Part shown: piece after piece, positions 27,001 through 35,824 of the stretch
Layout: every line of letters begins with the position of its first letter
Numbering within the stretch: position 1 is the first letter of the stretch
Assembly: GCA_964019335.1 (NCBI GenBank)
Contig: OZ025657.1
Coordinates: forward strand, 767,852-831,851
DNA length: 64,000 bases
Direction: 5' to 3'
Origin: Diplonema japonicum
Taxonomy: Eukaryota > Euglenozoa > Diplonemea > Diplonemida > Diplonemidae
Program-made: the position numbers and the translations under genes
Notes under the pieces: generated by a model
The model's input: only the letters and a program-made list of their open reading frames with translations
Databases searched by the model: none
What the model was told of the DNA's origin: nothing

Positions 27001-29575
27001 AAGACTACAAGTGTGTCCCAGGGCAAGTAGTGCAGCAGTCTTTCCAGCCCGAGGTAGCGATCCCAGCGGAGTGTTACGCGGGCAACAAGCGCTTCATTGG
27101 CGAGCCTTTTAAGTGTCTGCGTGTGCCTGTTGCAGTGAGGGGAAATCCACTTGGTAGAATTGCCTATGCACCAGCTCCAGAGGCACCACGCCCGTCCACG
27201 CCGTCTGACAAGAATTGCTCGTTGCACTCAGACTGCAGCCCTTACCGCTGTGGTAAGAAGCGTGGTGTGCCCTCGAAAGACATTGACACGGGGTCGAAGT
27301 GCCAGGTGACATGCGAGGTGTTCGACGACTGTGCGGAGGGGTTCTCGTGTGTGAAGAAAGCATGTGTACAGTTCCGAGCCACCGCTGCAGCCTGCTCGGC
27401 TGACAAGCAGTGCGCCAGTGGTCACTGTGTGGACGGAGTGTGCTGCAACTCTGCGTGCAATCTCCCGTGCCAGAAGTGCACCAGCATGGGGATCTGTGAC
27501 TGGGTTGGTGTCGGCACCGACTTCAGGAATGATTGCGGCAGCTGCATGACGTGCAGGGAGGCGGACGATCCGGCAGTTCCGAGGTCCTGCGGACCTGAGG
27601 ATGAAGACAAGGATCCGAAGCGGAACTGCGGCGACCACGGGAAGTGCAACGGCGGTGGTGGGTGCGTGTGCCACACCTCGAACGAAGCCGGAAACTGGGG
27701 TGGTGACCTTTGCGACCGTTGTGCTGCAGGCTTCACTGGTGACATGTGCACCGTGGCGACAACTGTTCCTGTCCCACCCGAAGTTTCAGAAGTTGCAGGT
27801 GGCCCGCCTGGCCCTGTTCCTAGATCAGCGTACCAGCTTGAACCAATGCCGATCCAGTTCGCGACCAAGGTTCTGGACTTCACGACGCAGTCGCTACCAA
27901 AGAATGTTCACAACATCCTTGGGAGACCCGACGCCGTTGAGAGATACTATGAAGCTGACGCACCGAACAGAGGAGCCGCTTGGGAGCCTGTTCAGGTATA
28001 GCAACATCATAGAACAAACAACAACCTAAACCTAAACAACAGTATTTCTGCGACAGAAGGATGCACAAAACAAACTGCCCAAGCAGATTAAGAAAAAGGC
28101 AAGAATGGCAAGGTGAACTGCAGTACATCACTCTAGAGTTCTCAGAGGCAGTCTATTTGTCAAAGGTATAGATATAACCACTCGCAAAACATGACCGCAG
28201 GTATTCGTCTATGAAAACTCGAACCCCGGTTCTGTGATTGGGATCTGGGCGCAACCAGCACCCTCGGGTGCCGATGCATCGCCAGGAGGTGGCGCCCCAC
28301 CAAACCAAGTGTCCGGTAGTGGTGCCATCACGTCAAGCGCCGTTGTCAAGAAGCCAACAACGGTTCCCGACCAGTCAAGGGAGAACGTGTTGCCTGAGGA
28401 CTCGACAATCCTTGCTTTGAGCAACGGCACCGGCACAAGAGTAAACATCAACACCAACCCGGAACCCTTCTTCCAAGTGTGGAACAGATCAGAACCGGTA
28501 TGGCACACCGCACGAAAGCAGCACCACAGATCTTCTACTCAAAACCCACGTCACGTATCTATGCCCCGAAGAATTTCATCCACCACACGAGGCCCGTGTC
28601 CCTGCAGGCAGGTGGGCTCGACGTGGTTGAGGTGGAATGGAAAACGAAGGTTATCAGGCTTGTGATCGCACCGGACAACGACAGGCTGACGCAGGTATGG
28701 CTATGAGCTGCATCCACGCTCACTCACAACAGATCGACGCAGTGGGTGTCCTCGGCTTCTCAGTGTCGAGCCTGAATCGCACAGGGACGTGCCCTGGGTC
28801 GATGATGATTCCTGCTGATCCTGTGGGTACGCTCGTACCCTCTGGCAGGATGAGAGAAGTGTCGTGCAGCGGGAACGGCGAGTGTGAGCCGAAGGGGTGC
28901 AAGTGCCTTGGGAACTGGGACGGTGCAGAATGCGCGAACTGCAAGTTCGGGTGGACTGGGGAGTTCTGTGACGAGCTGGCAGTGACTGAGGTCGATGGGC
29001 CGGAGCTGTGCGCTGTTGCGATGTTCGAGGACCTCATGGATTTCGAGGGGACTGCGCTGGAGCTGAGGTGGAGCATCCAGGACTACACGTTTAGAACGAC
29101 TAGAGTGTTCCTGGCGAGGCACTTCGGTACGAAGTTCGTGTCGCCGCTCATCACACTCGGGTCACACACGCACGTCAGGGTGCAGGCAGGGTTCTTCATC
29201 ATGGACATGCCGAAGCATGACGACTCTGGTGTGCTGGTGAAGGCTGCACACACGAGGGCAGTGAACCCATCGACGGACAGGTCCGCTCAGGACCGCATCT
29301 CCGACGGCGAGAGGATCATCTTCATTAAGAACGTTCCGTATACTACAGGAGTGAACATCATCGGGACAGGCAAGGGTGACTCCTCCGATCAGATGGACGT
29401 CACTACGTCATGGAAGCCGGCAACCATCAGTGTGGAGTTTGAGATCTGGTCTCCCGACATCAAGTCCAAGGCTAACAAGGGCGACCACAGGATGACCCTT
29501 ACGTACTTCGTGATCCACTCCTGCGCTTACCCGTCCCAAGCAGGTGCCGACTCCCCCGACAGGAATGTGAACTAA
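1..29575 (+). CDS. Giant secreted/surface mosaic protein, 5' end missing
   Basis: The reading frame is open from the left edge, with no stop upstream of position 21, so the start lies outside the window. Exons are <1-27995, 28043-28165, 28201-28497, 28530-28694 and 28733-29575, all joined in phase 0, giving about 9,806 visible residues. Seen in order: a Cys-rich region; WSC-like modules near 867-1035, 3024-3350 and 14463-14745; about 24 Ig/filamin-like repeats sharing a [V]xDxYGN core, scattered from 2800 to 20900; PAN-like Cys modules near 7385-7530 and 12715-12950; kelch repeats 10050-11580; an SEA-like region and PPVG linker 17340-18400; carbohydrate-binding-like and LamG-like folds 21160-24110; EGF-like and Dickkopf-like Cys modules 21925-27750; a galactose-binding-like fold spanning the introns; a last EGF plus beta-rich tail. 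No membrane anchor is visible at the C-terminus. It probably acts as an extracellular adhesin or coat protein. That function is inferred; the gene structure is well supported. Confidence 0.9.
10050..11580 (+). other. Kelch-repeat propeller region of giant protein
   Basis: Successive blades show the hydrophobic-GG signature: FVVYGGATV, LFVFGGRTE, LYVFSGIGG, WYVVGGAFW, ILVFGGSSS and VYFFGGAAA, each followed by a W/F and a Leu-rich strand. This predicts a beta-propeller of about six blades inside the extracellular chain. A Cys-rich insert (11170-11330) separates the last two blades. Kelch propellers usually mediate protein or glycan contacts. Confidence 0.85.
12003..12035 (+). other. Possible stopless 33-nt intron in giant gene
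   Basis: A gtgagt donor and a gtgcag end bound exactly 33 nt in phase 0, with no stop codon. It follows a Cys-rich segment ending CHWQ. It may be spliced or simply coding; only transcript data can decide. Confidence 0.3.
17340..17620 (+). other. SEA-like segment with RKLQ motif, before PPVG linker
   Basis: The segment has the pattern FxxDFAxxAGIDPSxVTIVSV, then a Ser/Thr-rich turn with SSGRKLQ, then a hydrophobic strand. Algal and protist surface proteins often show this order, with an (R/K)(R/K)LxQ motif between the two halves. A second copy of the motif, AARKLMQ, lies at about 18390-18422 on the far side of the linker. The domain name is an inference from pattern. Confidence 0.45.
17845..18020 (+). 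repeat. PPVG-type proline-glycine tandem repeat
   Basis: The coding DNA repeats a 12-15 nt unit (ccagttggtggtccc and variants) giving about a dozen PPVG(G/S/E) units, then a Pro/Thr/Ser-rich tail to about 18400. It is likely an extended, possibly hydroxylated and glycosylated stalk between globular parts of the giant protein. The repeat also makes long glycine-rich open frames on the minus strand, which are artefacts. Confidence 0.9.
26212..27540 (+). other. Five tandem Cx(P)YxCGK Dickkopf-like Cys modules
   Basis: Five units share CxPYxC(G), a spacer, C(R/V/Q)xxC, 4-5 residues, C and two further Cys-containing turns ending CKP or CVxG. They start near 26230, 26408, 26700, 26890 and 27230. 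A final CSADKQCASGHCVDGVCC module follows. The layout strongly resembles Cys-rich stalks of delta-proteobacterial (myxobacterial) surface lipoproteins, and more weakly colipase/Dickkopf folds. Confidence 0.65.
27996..28042 (+). other. Intron, giant gene, 47 nt
   Basis: It starts gtatag and ends aacaacag. Unspliced, the frame stops at once at TAG (27999-28001). Splicing joins codon CAG to TAT in phase 0 and continues the galactose-binding-like domain, whose conserved phrase NPGSV follows in the next exons. Confidence 0.85.
28166..28200 (+). other. Intron, giant gene, 35 nt
   Basis: It starts gtatag and ends gaccgcag, phase 0. The join gives YLSKVFVYENSNPGSV, which matches the known pattern of this beta-sandwich family (YxxxVxVYExxNPGxV). 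That supports the exact splice. Confidence 0.85.
28498..28529 (+). other. Intron, giant gene, 32 nt
   Basis: It starts gtatgg and ends caccacag, phase 0. Splicing joins NRSEP to IFYSKPTSRIYAP, the sheet that precedes the conserved I-R-L strand of the domain. Reading through would change frame and lose the domain. Confidence 0.85.
28695..28732 (+). other. Intron, giant gene, 38 nt
   Basis: It starts gtatgg and ends cacaacag, phase 0. Splicing restores RLTQ-IDAVGVLG, the typical closing strand (IDAVxLxG) of the galactose-binding-like domain. Unspliced reading ends at a stop within the intron. Confidence 0.85.
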
Positions 29576-30088
29576 AGTTACACTGATTTTTTAAACTGAT
29601 TTGCAAATATGTAGCGTGTTTGTCAGATCTTACGGGTTAAAAAATTCTCCAGGTTTTTACCCGGCGTACAAAACAAGCAGCCAGTTCTTCCCCCCCCCCC
29701 CCCCCTTCTTTTTTCGCCAACGGTTTGGCTTAATTCCTCGGCTTCTGCTTTTGGCATTTTATTTTTCTTTTCCCCCTCTTCTAAATTTGTTGAGCAATGT
29801 CATTTGCTCTCGTCTTCTCCTCACTTCTCCAACCCTCTACTCCAACCCTGTTCTAGCCGAGAACTCATGTTTGCTTCACCCAAACAGCTAACGTATCTAT
29901 TGTCTATCACAGGGGATCCACATGTGCAAGCACCGGGGGACACAGTTAGTAGCGTGGATTCGTAGCCATGCGAACTAGCAGTATGTTCACTGGAAACAAA
30001 TGCTTGCTCAAGCCATGTTGGGATTCGTAGCCCCATGCCTCCCTCTTCAATTTTTCATGGTGAAAGTTAACTTTGAGAATCGGCAACA

Positions 30089-30131
<43 letters not shown>

Positions 30132-30536
30132 ACACATTCAATATATTTTCCTTTTCCTTTTTTCTTTTTTGTAGCACTCCTCCTAATCTCTTCTATTGCT
30201 GCCACGGTGTACCCCTTTGCGATATCTCGAGGGTAATAATGACCCTCGTCATGCTGTCTAAGGCCACCGTTTGGCTGACACTTCTTCCTCTCTCAAAATT
30301 TGTTGTTCTGTCTCCTTTTTTCTTTCTTTGTAATTACACAAATCCTACAGCCCCACCCCTTTACAATTCTGGGATTTACTTATCCCTACTTAACCCTATT
30401 GGTTCCTTTCTATTTTACACTTCCTCTCCTTCTTATTATTTCCCCTTTTTTTCTTTTCCCTTTCTTAACACCCCTTCGACCCTTCCCCAGCTTTACTATT
30501 TCTCATCATATCTTGAACGCCTCTAACTCACCAGGA
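29576..30536 (+). other. Gene-free spacer, pyrimidine-rich, with homopolymers
   Basis: No coding sequence is supportable here. It holds a poly-C run near 29691-29705, a poly-A run of about 40 nt (30090-30129), two copies of ggattcgtagcc (about 29954 and 30020), and from 30130 to 30534 a very pyrimidine-rich stretch ending ctcaccag two nt before the next ATG. The last part looks like the splice-acceptor tract of the next gene. Confidence 0.6.
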
Positions 30537-31505
30537 ATGTTGACTCTCGGGAATCCTATGGTGGACTTCATGGTCGATGTCACAGAGGAGGAGATGACAC
30601 GGGATGGTCTTGATGGTGGCACAGAGTGCATAGCAAGATTCAGGCAGGATGTCAGTCTTGTTGAGGAGATGATAAAGAAGTACGAGCAGAGGTGTGTAAG
30701 GACCGGTGGGGGTGCAGCATTGAATACAGCAAGGACGGCAGGAAAGATTTTGCAAGGGCTGGACATCTCTGTAGGGAGCATAGGGGGTGTTGGTGTCGAT
30801 GCAGATGCAGAGTACTTGAAACAGCTTTGTGGTGAGGCGGACGTGGTGCCCTTGTTCATTGAAACGCCTAAGGTAACAGGCAGGTCATTGGTCATGATTC
30901 CCCCCAACAAGAACCGCACTATCCTGGGACACCCGTCTGCAGGAAGAGAGCTTCGTGCTGAAGGAGTTCTTCGAGTAGCCGGTGAACGGCTCCGAACAGC
31001 AAAACTCCTATACGTGACCACATTCTGCATGACCACAGCACCACGATGGAGTGCTGTCAAGGAAGCCTTTGCTGTGTGCGGTGAAGAGTGCAGGCTAGCC
31101 GTCAACCTGTCGTCGTGTGGTCTGCAGACAAACGAATCTGTTCGAGAAGCTCATTCGTATTTGCTGCCAAAAGCTCACTACATTTTCGGTACAAGTGAAG
31201 AGTGGCAGGCACACCTTGCAGCCCACGGCCAACTACCTATAGCCAACCCTTACCCCTCGGCATCAATCTTCATTACTGACGGGCCCAATCCCATCACCTT
31301 TATGAATGCTGCCAGTACAACAACGCACCCTGTCACCCAAGTGCAGGACATCGTAGACACGAACGGTTGTGGCGATGCCTTTGCCGGTGGTGTCCTGGCT
31401 GCAACCCTTCTGGGTGCATCTGTCAAGGATTCCATTAGAAAAGGTGTGGCGTGCTCCACAGCAGTTATCAGAGAGAGAGGGTTTGTTGTGCCCGATCGTT
31501 TGTAG
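30537..31505 (+). CDS. Adenosine-kinase-like pfkB family sugar kinase
   Basis: The protein has 322 residues. An open frame extends upstream but is pyrimidine-tract junk encoding a Phe/Leu/Pro-rich stretch. The ATG at 30537, two nt after the acceptor ccag, gives the expected MLTLGNPMVDF start. A Gly-rich motif (RTGGGAALNTA, residues 56-66) and the second pfkB signature (DTNGCGDAFAGG, 274-285, catalytic Asp280) are both present. The first residues and DTNG fit adenosine kinase better than ribokinase, so the likely reaction is ATP plus adenosine to ADP plus AMP in purine salvage. Unusual: the anion-hole triplet reads GCGD, where GAGD is usual. Other pfkB nucleoside or sugar kinases remain possible. 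Confidence 0.82.
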   Translation: MLTLGNPMVDFMVDVTEEEMTRDGLDGGTECIARFRQDVSLVEEMIKKYEQRCVRTGGGAALNTARTAGKILQGLDISVGSIGGVGVDADAEYLKQLCGEADVVPLFIETPKVTGRSLVMIPPNKNRTILGHPSAGRELRAEGVLRVAGERLRTAKLLYVTTFCMTTAPRWSAVKEAFAVCGEECRLAVNLSSCGLQTNESVREAHSYLLPKAHYIFGTSEEWQAHLAAHGQLPIANPYPSASIFITDGPNPITFMNAASTTTHPVTQVQDIVDTNGCGDAFAGGVLAATLLGASVKDSIRKGVACSTAVIRERGFVVPDRL

Positions 31506-31576
31506 TCAAACAACAGGATAGTTCTTATTTTGCTATCCAGGGTAGTATTTACTAGCAAAGGCCCACACGCCACAAA

Positions 31577-32314
31577 ATGTATTCCGGCGACCCATGGAAG
31601 TCAGGCCTAACGAGAGACGAGTACGCAGCCATAGGGGATGAGTACTTGAGACGGAAGATGGCTGAGTACTACCTCGATCTGGACCGTCCGCGGGATGGGG
31701 GAACTCTTTACACCGACAGCATGTATGCAGAGGATGAGAGGGCGTACCCAGGAGGTGATATTCTGCACGGAGGAAGGGGCTACGATCATAACCGAGAGGG
31801 CTGGCGTACTGCCACTCCAAGTTATAGCGGAGATTTGAACAGGGAAAGTGCTGAGGTACATGAGAGTAAAGCATACAACCAGCAGTACTATGAGAGCATT
31901 AAACGACGCTTTGAGGAGCCAGTGGACAAAGTGGCCCTTGGAGATGATGGCATCGACTGGTTCCAGCAGGAGTTCTGGGATGCTTATAATGCAACTATCA
32001 AGGAAACTGTAGACCGTCGCGTGGGCCCTCCGGCCGTTCCACGGCACTTAACCCGTCCGTGGCCTGATCCTTGGGCCCATCCTGTTCCTGAACACATCCG
32101 TCGCACAGAGAGGCTCAAAGCAGAAGGAAGGCGGCGTGCCCAAGCGAACCCAATCGCCCACCCTGACGCACCCTTGCCGCCGCCTACAGCTACTTTTTAC
32201 AAAGCCTTCGAAGACAGCAACAACCACAACATGCAAGGTAGGTCCGATCACACCGACAGGCATTACAGCAAGCAAGGTAGATCCGAGGACCCTCAGCGCT
32301 ATTCTTTACTTTAG
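31577..32314 (+). CDS. Unknown hydrophilic protein, 245 residues
   Basis: I do not recognise a family. The chain is rich in Tyr, Arg, Asp and Pro. It has no signal peptide or membrane segment, but has a central block WFQQEFWDAYNATIKETVDRR and a Pro/His-rich C-terminal third (AHPDAPLPPPTATFYKAF). The stop of the previous gene is only 71 nt upstream, with an acceptor-like ctatccag at 31533-31540. The tight spacing and the high-complexity composition over the whole frame support a real gene. A mitochondrial ribosome or respiratory-complex subunit would fit this composition, but that is a guess. Confidence 0.7.
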   Translation: MYSGDPWKSGLTRDEYAAIGDEYLRRKMAEYYLDLDRPRDGGTLYTDSMYAEDERAYPGGDILHGGRGYDHNREGWRTATPSYSGDLNRESAEVHESKAYNQQYYESIKRRFEEPVDKVALGDDGIDWFQQEFWDAYNATIKETVDRRVGPPAVPRHLTRPWPDPWAHPVPEHIRRTERLKAEGRRRAQANPIAHPDAPLPPPTATFYKAFEDSNNHNMQGRSDHTDRHYSKQGRSEDPQRYSLL

Positions 32315-32381
32315 ATGTTCTAATTTTTGTTCTGGAACGTAAATAGCCTCCTTATTCAACACAGGACACAAAATACGCATT

Positions 32382-33032
32382 ATGAAGGTTGTGCTTCTTC
32401 TCGCATTGCTGTGGGGTGTGGCGAGTGCCGAGGAAGGGACCGGGAAGCCCGAGACAACGTGGCTCAAAGCAGACCTGCTTGAAAAGTGGGTCAGAGAGTT
32501 CGGTTACAAAGTGGAGAACTCTGATGAGAACAGAATCCTGATGAGGCTGCAGGTGGAGTCAGGGAACTTAGTGTTTGTTGAGTTCAGCGACAATGACTCT
32601 CTGAAGATGATGACGTCGTGGGACTCTGACCAGACGGGGCTGGGCGACGGACCCATTGTCAACGGGTATGAAAAATTATGCAACACACAATGCCTAGGTG
32701 GAACAACGAGCGTCGCTTCTGCAAAGTTTCGATCTCTGACAAGCCCGAGGAGCAGAAGGGAACCCTAATGGTGATGCATCTTGACCAGGTATGCAGCAGC
32801 GCCAGTTATACAAAACCACACCAGCTGCTCCCCACGAAAGCAGGTGCCGAGTCTACGCGCCTCATGACGAAGAAAACCCTTGAGCTCTTTGAGGTATGTA
32901 CACATCAGCACCACAATACGAACACAGACCGGCGTCGTTGAGTTTGACCAGTTCTCGAAGGACACATACAAGCAGTGGCAGCGCCAGCAGAAGCCTGCAG
33001 ATGACAAGGAGGTCGAGTCGTCGCAGTACTAG
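32382..33032 (+). CDS. Secreted YbjN-like domain protein, four exons
   Basis: Exons are 32382-32665, 32698-32788, 32825-32893 and 32928-33032, giving 182 residues. Residues 1-17 form a signal peptide (MKVVLLLALLWGVASA). The body begins with a helix and strands (GYKVENSDENRILMRLQVE) and, only after splicing the first intron, reads VNGWNNERRFCKVSISD. That is the hallmark WNxxRRF turn of YbjN-type domains, which are mostly bacterial and have the fold of type III secretion chaperones. The C-terminus is Gln/Lys-rich. The acceptor-like cacag at 32360-32364 precedes the ATG. Each alternative splice tried gives a stop. The domain assignment is moderately sure; the function is unknown. Confidence 0.75.
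32666..32697 (+). other. Intron, YbjN-like gene, 32 nt
   Basis: It starts gtatga and ends gcctag. It is the only intron here with a TAG end besides one in the coiled-coil gene. Splicing after two bases of a codon creates Gly then WNNERRF. Confidence 0.85.
32789..32824 (+). other. Intron, YbjN-like gene, 36 nt
   Basis: It starts gtatgc and ends cacaccag, phase 0. A second possible AG, 19 nt downstream (32843), would lead to a stop after seven codons, so the first is preferred. Confidence 0.75.
32894..32927 (+). other. Intron, YbjN-like gene, 34 nt
   Basis: It starts gtatgt and ends gaacacag, phase 0. It links LELFE to TGVVEFDQF and opens the last exon to the TAG at 33030-33032. Confidence 0.8.
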
Positions 33033-33286
33033 GATGTGATAAATATCTTCTAATTCTTTTTTAAGTTTTTAAAACACATATTTTATGTCTTTTGTACCAA
33101 ACTGGTTGTACACACAGAAGGCACTTTGATTAATTTTTATTTTGTTGATTTTTTTAATTTTTTAACTCTTATTACCATAGTATCCAGAGCGAGCCGGGGT
33201 CGGAGTTCAAACTGAGTGATGGGTCCACTCTGTATACTATGCATTATTGTTTACCCTTCGTAATCGACTACTCACTCAGCTTGTAA

Positions 33287-33898
33287 ATGGAGCGCAGAAG
33301 TGGCGTGTTGGCGTTGTACCGGGCGACTTTGAAGCAAGCGTCTCTGCTGCCCGTCGAGACTCGGAAAGATACTCTGCAGAAGATAAGAGAAACATATAAG
33401 GCAAATGTGAACGAGCAAGCAGACGACAAGGTGAAGGAGCTGATTAAGGACGGGTTCGGGCGGCTGGGGTATCTCCGCACAGTAACACCCAGGATCGACA
33501 AGCGGGGAAGGGATAAGCAGATGCGGAGCCAAAAATATATTGTGAAAGGAAAGGAAGGGTCATTTGTGAGGGGTAAGGGTGATAAGAGGAAGTCGCAGCA
33601 GAACGTGAAGTACGAAGGAGCCTCAAGTGACCCAGAGGTGAACTCGAGGCTGAAGTACGAAATGGACAAGCATCACATGACAGGGCACTATTGGAAAGAC
33701 GAGAAGGCATTTGTGCCTTCTTATGCAAGGAATTTTGAAAATGTTATTATGGAAGCGGCGGCAGTGCACAAAGGTCACAGCGACACGGCAGACGAGCACA
33801 AGTTGGCAAGGAACAGCTACAGCGAGAGGGGTGTTCTTTACGAACGTGTGCGATACCCGCATGCCCCGTGGGACACACCGGTCAAAGGTGGACATTGA
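33287..33898 (+). CDS. LYR-motif (Complex1_LYR-like) protein, mitochondrial
   Basis: The protein has 203 residues. The N-terminus carries the LYR tripeptide (residues 10-12, VLALYRATLK), followed by two amphipathic helices with conserved Arg and Lys (TRKDTLQKIRETYKAN) and a short FGRLGYLRTV turn. LYR proteins are small mitochondrial factors that help assemble iron-sulfur and respiratory complexes, together with acyl-carrier protein. Typical family members have 80-150 residues. The extra C-terminal half here is charged and Tyr/His-rich and may make it a complex subunit. The acceptor-like ctcactcag at 33271-33279 lies 7 nt before the ATG. Confidence 0.72.
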   Translation: MERRSGVLALYRATLKQASLLPVETRKDTLQKIRETYKANVNEQADDKVKELIKDGFGRLGYLRTVTPRIDKRGRDKQMRSQKYIVKGKEGSFVRGKGDKRKSQQNVKYEGASSDPEVNSRLKYEMDKHHMTGHYWKDEKAFVPSYARNFENVIMEAAAVHKGHSDTADEHKLARNSYSERGVLYERVRYPHAPWDTPVKGGH

Positions 33899-33965
33899 GT
33901 TTTCCTACCCCCCCCCCCCCCATTCTTGTTCCGCTTTCAATACAAATAATTTAAAGGAAAGTAAA

Positions 33966-35167
33966 ATGGGGATGCACATCATGCTCAGCACCCTTGAAGG
34001 GAACAGTCACTGCTTGGAGGTAGAAGATTCGTGGTGCGTTTCCGACCTAAAACGCAGAGTGGAAAAGCTAATGAATGTTGAGAAGGGAGAAGTGTCGCTG
34101 TCGCTGGAAGGTGAGGTACTGACCAACGACGCAGAAGAGATATCTGAAATAGGGCTGCTGTCGGACGATGTCATCGAAGTAGGCAAGTCGCACGAGGCAG
34201 TGGCAAAGAGGGATCTGTTCAGGAGGGGCATTGAGTGCACCGAGAAGTCATTAGTTCTGTCTGCAAAGTACGGGTCTCTGGAAGTTGTGCAGCTGTTGCT
34301 CTCCTCAGGAATCGATGTGGACTGCGGCTCCGCTGTGGATGAGTCATCCTTGCAGCGCACAGCGCTGATGACAGCCGCTCACGAATGCAGATACGACATT
34401 GTTGAGGCATTACTCAAGTCAGGCGCTGATATCACTCTGCGTGATGCAGCAGGGGAGACAGCTCTCACCCTGGGCGTAGAGTCCCCCGATATCACCCGCT
34501 TGTTGTTGAAGCACGGCATCGACGTGAACTGCAAGGACTGGTACGGGATGACGGCCCTCATGTACGCCATTGTAAATAGCAACCTCGAGACGACACAGAT
34601 CCTGCTCGACTACGGCGCCCACATTAATGACAAGGACAACGATGGCATCACACCGCTGATGCACGCTGTCGAGTCGGGGCGCGTTGAGGACGTGGCCTTT
34701 GCTTTGTCTAAAGGTGCCCTCCCAGACGAGGAAGACAACAACGGCGTCACTGCTTTGATGCGCGCAGCAAAAGCGAGCAGCTTAGCGATCACGAGGTTGT
34801 TACTAAAGCAGAATGTGGATGTGAACGCTACCAGCGTCACGGGCAAGACAGCACTCACGCATGCTGTAAGCGAGAACACCTGCAACATTAAAGTGGTGCA
34901 ACTCCTCCTTGATCAGGGGTGTGGTCCTAATACCAAAGAGTGCTTCACTGGCACTACTCCGTTAATGCACGCTGTCCAGCGTGGGCACATAGAAACTGTA
35001 GAATGTCTCGCGAAAGCCGGTTCAGATGTAACTGCGAGAGACATCGTGTGCAGTATGTCACTCAAAGATAACAAACAAACAAACGAACAGGGAAGACGCC
35101 ACTGATGTTCGCGTCTCCTTTTTACTACGATGCAATGCGGTGTGCACTCGGACTGGCAGAATCATAA
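33966..35167 (+). CDS. Ubiquitin-like domain plus ankyrin repeats, two exons
   Basis: Exons are 33966-35052 and 35091-35167, giving 387 residues. Residues 1-75 show a ubiquitin-like beta-grasp pattern (MGMHIMLSTLEGNSHCLEV, then SLSLEGEVLTND and EIGLLSDDVIEV). From about residue 90 come eight or so ankyrin repeats with the usual GxTALMxA and VxxLLxxGAD cores. Splicing adds RKTPLMFA, the start of a further repeat, before the TAA. Without splicing, the frame continues into a low-complexity Lys/Gln tail. The ATG at 33966 is chosen because an upstream extension of the frame overlaps the previous gene and has no domain. Likely a cytosolic adaptor of ubiquitin pathways; partners unknown. It shares its layout with the ubiquitin-like/LRR gene at 57699. 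Confidence 0.82.
35053..35090 (+). other. Intron, ubiquitin-like/ankyrin gene, 38 nt
   Basis: It starts gtatgt and ends acgaacag. Splicing after one base of a codon gives VC-R-KTPLMFA, an ankyrin consensus. Confidence 0.82.
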
Positions 35168-35824
35168 GGGCTTCAGTTAGATCATCACCTGTAGGAGTGC
35201 TTCACTCCTGTACAGTTCGTTATCCGTTTTGTTATGTTCTGTTTGGTTAAGCGATAGCCGCTTATCTATTTAAATCTATTTTATGGGTGTTGAACTTGAG
35301 AAGACCTCCTCAATTGGCCTGGTCTGCTGGAAGGTCAACTTCTAGTTCAAGTAGTCATTGTAGCATAGTTGGTGCCTTGATGGCGCTGCTTGTTGCTTCG
35401 GCGGCTCAGCTGGTTCCAACCAAGGTTCACCAGCATGTGATGCCTTGCATCGCATCGGCAGAACCTGTTAAGTGTCGTGATCCTCCGTTGGGCACTAAAT
35501 GTATCAATCAAGGCTGAACGTGTTTTACACAGGGGGTTCATCCACCTAAATCTGCACGGGGCTTGCCTGACACAGCACCTATCCAATCTAGACTATATAT
35601 ACGCCCCCCTCCCTCCCCTCGACCCCTCTAGCTAGTTCTAGGCATGTGCCAAAATGGACCGCAACGTTTCCCTCGTATCTTTACTCCTTTCCACTTGTCT
35701 TTTTAGTTCTGTCTACCTCCCAAGTGATCAAGAACGAAATGAAGCAAAAGCTTAGCATCACTTCTACCTTCATTGCTACTCGTCTTCTCGTATATTTACT
35801 TTTCATTCAGTGCAACACTGCAAG
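35168..35824 (+). other. Gene-free spacer with a small hairpin
   Basis: No convincing coding sequence is seen. Near 35191-35208 the sequence aggagtg-ctt-cactcct can form a 7-bp stem with a three-base loop, in the presumed 3' untranslated region of the ankyrin gene. From 35600 on the strand becomes pyrimidine-rich and ends in tttcattcag (35801-35810), the likely acceptor for the next gene. Confidence 0.5.

Noticed and set aside
30090-30130. Poly-A run as evidence of a retroposed copy
   Set aside because: No gene-like body or target duplication is seen upstream; homopolymers are frequent in all spacers here.
30300-30536. N-terminal extension of the pfkB kinase as a membrane domain
   Set aside because: The Phe/Leu/Pro-rich extension is the translated pyrimidine tract; an acceptor site separates it from the real start.
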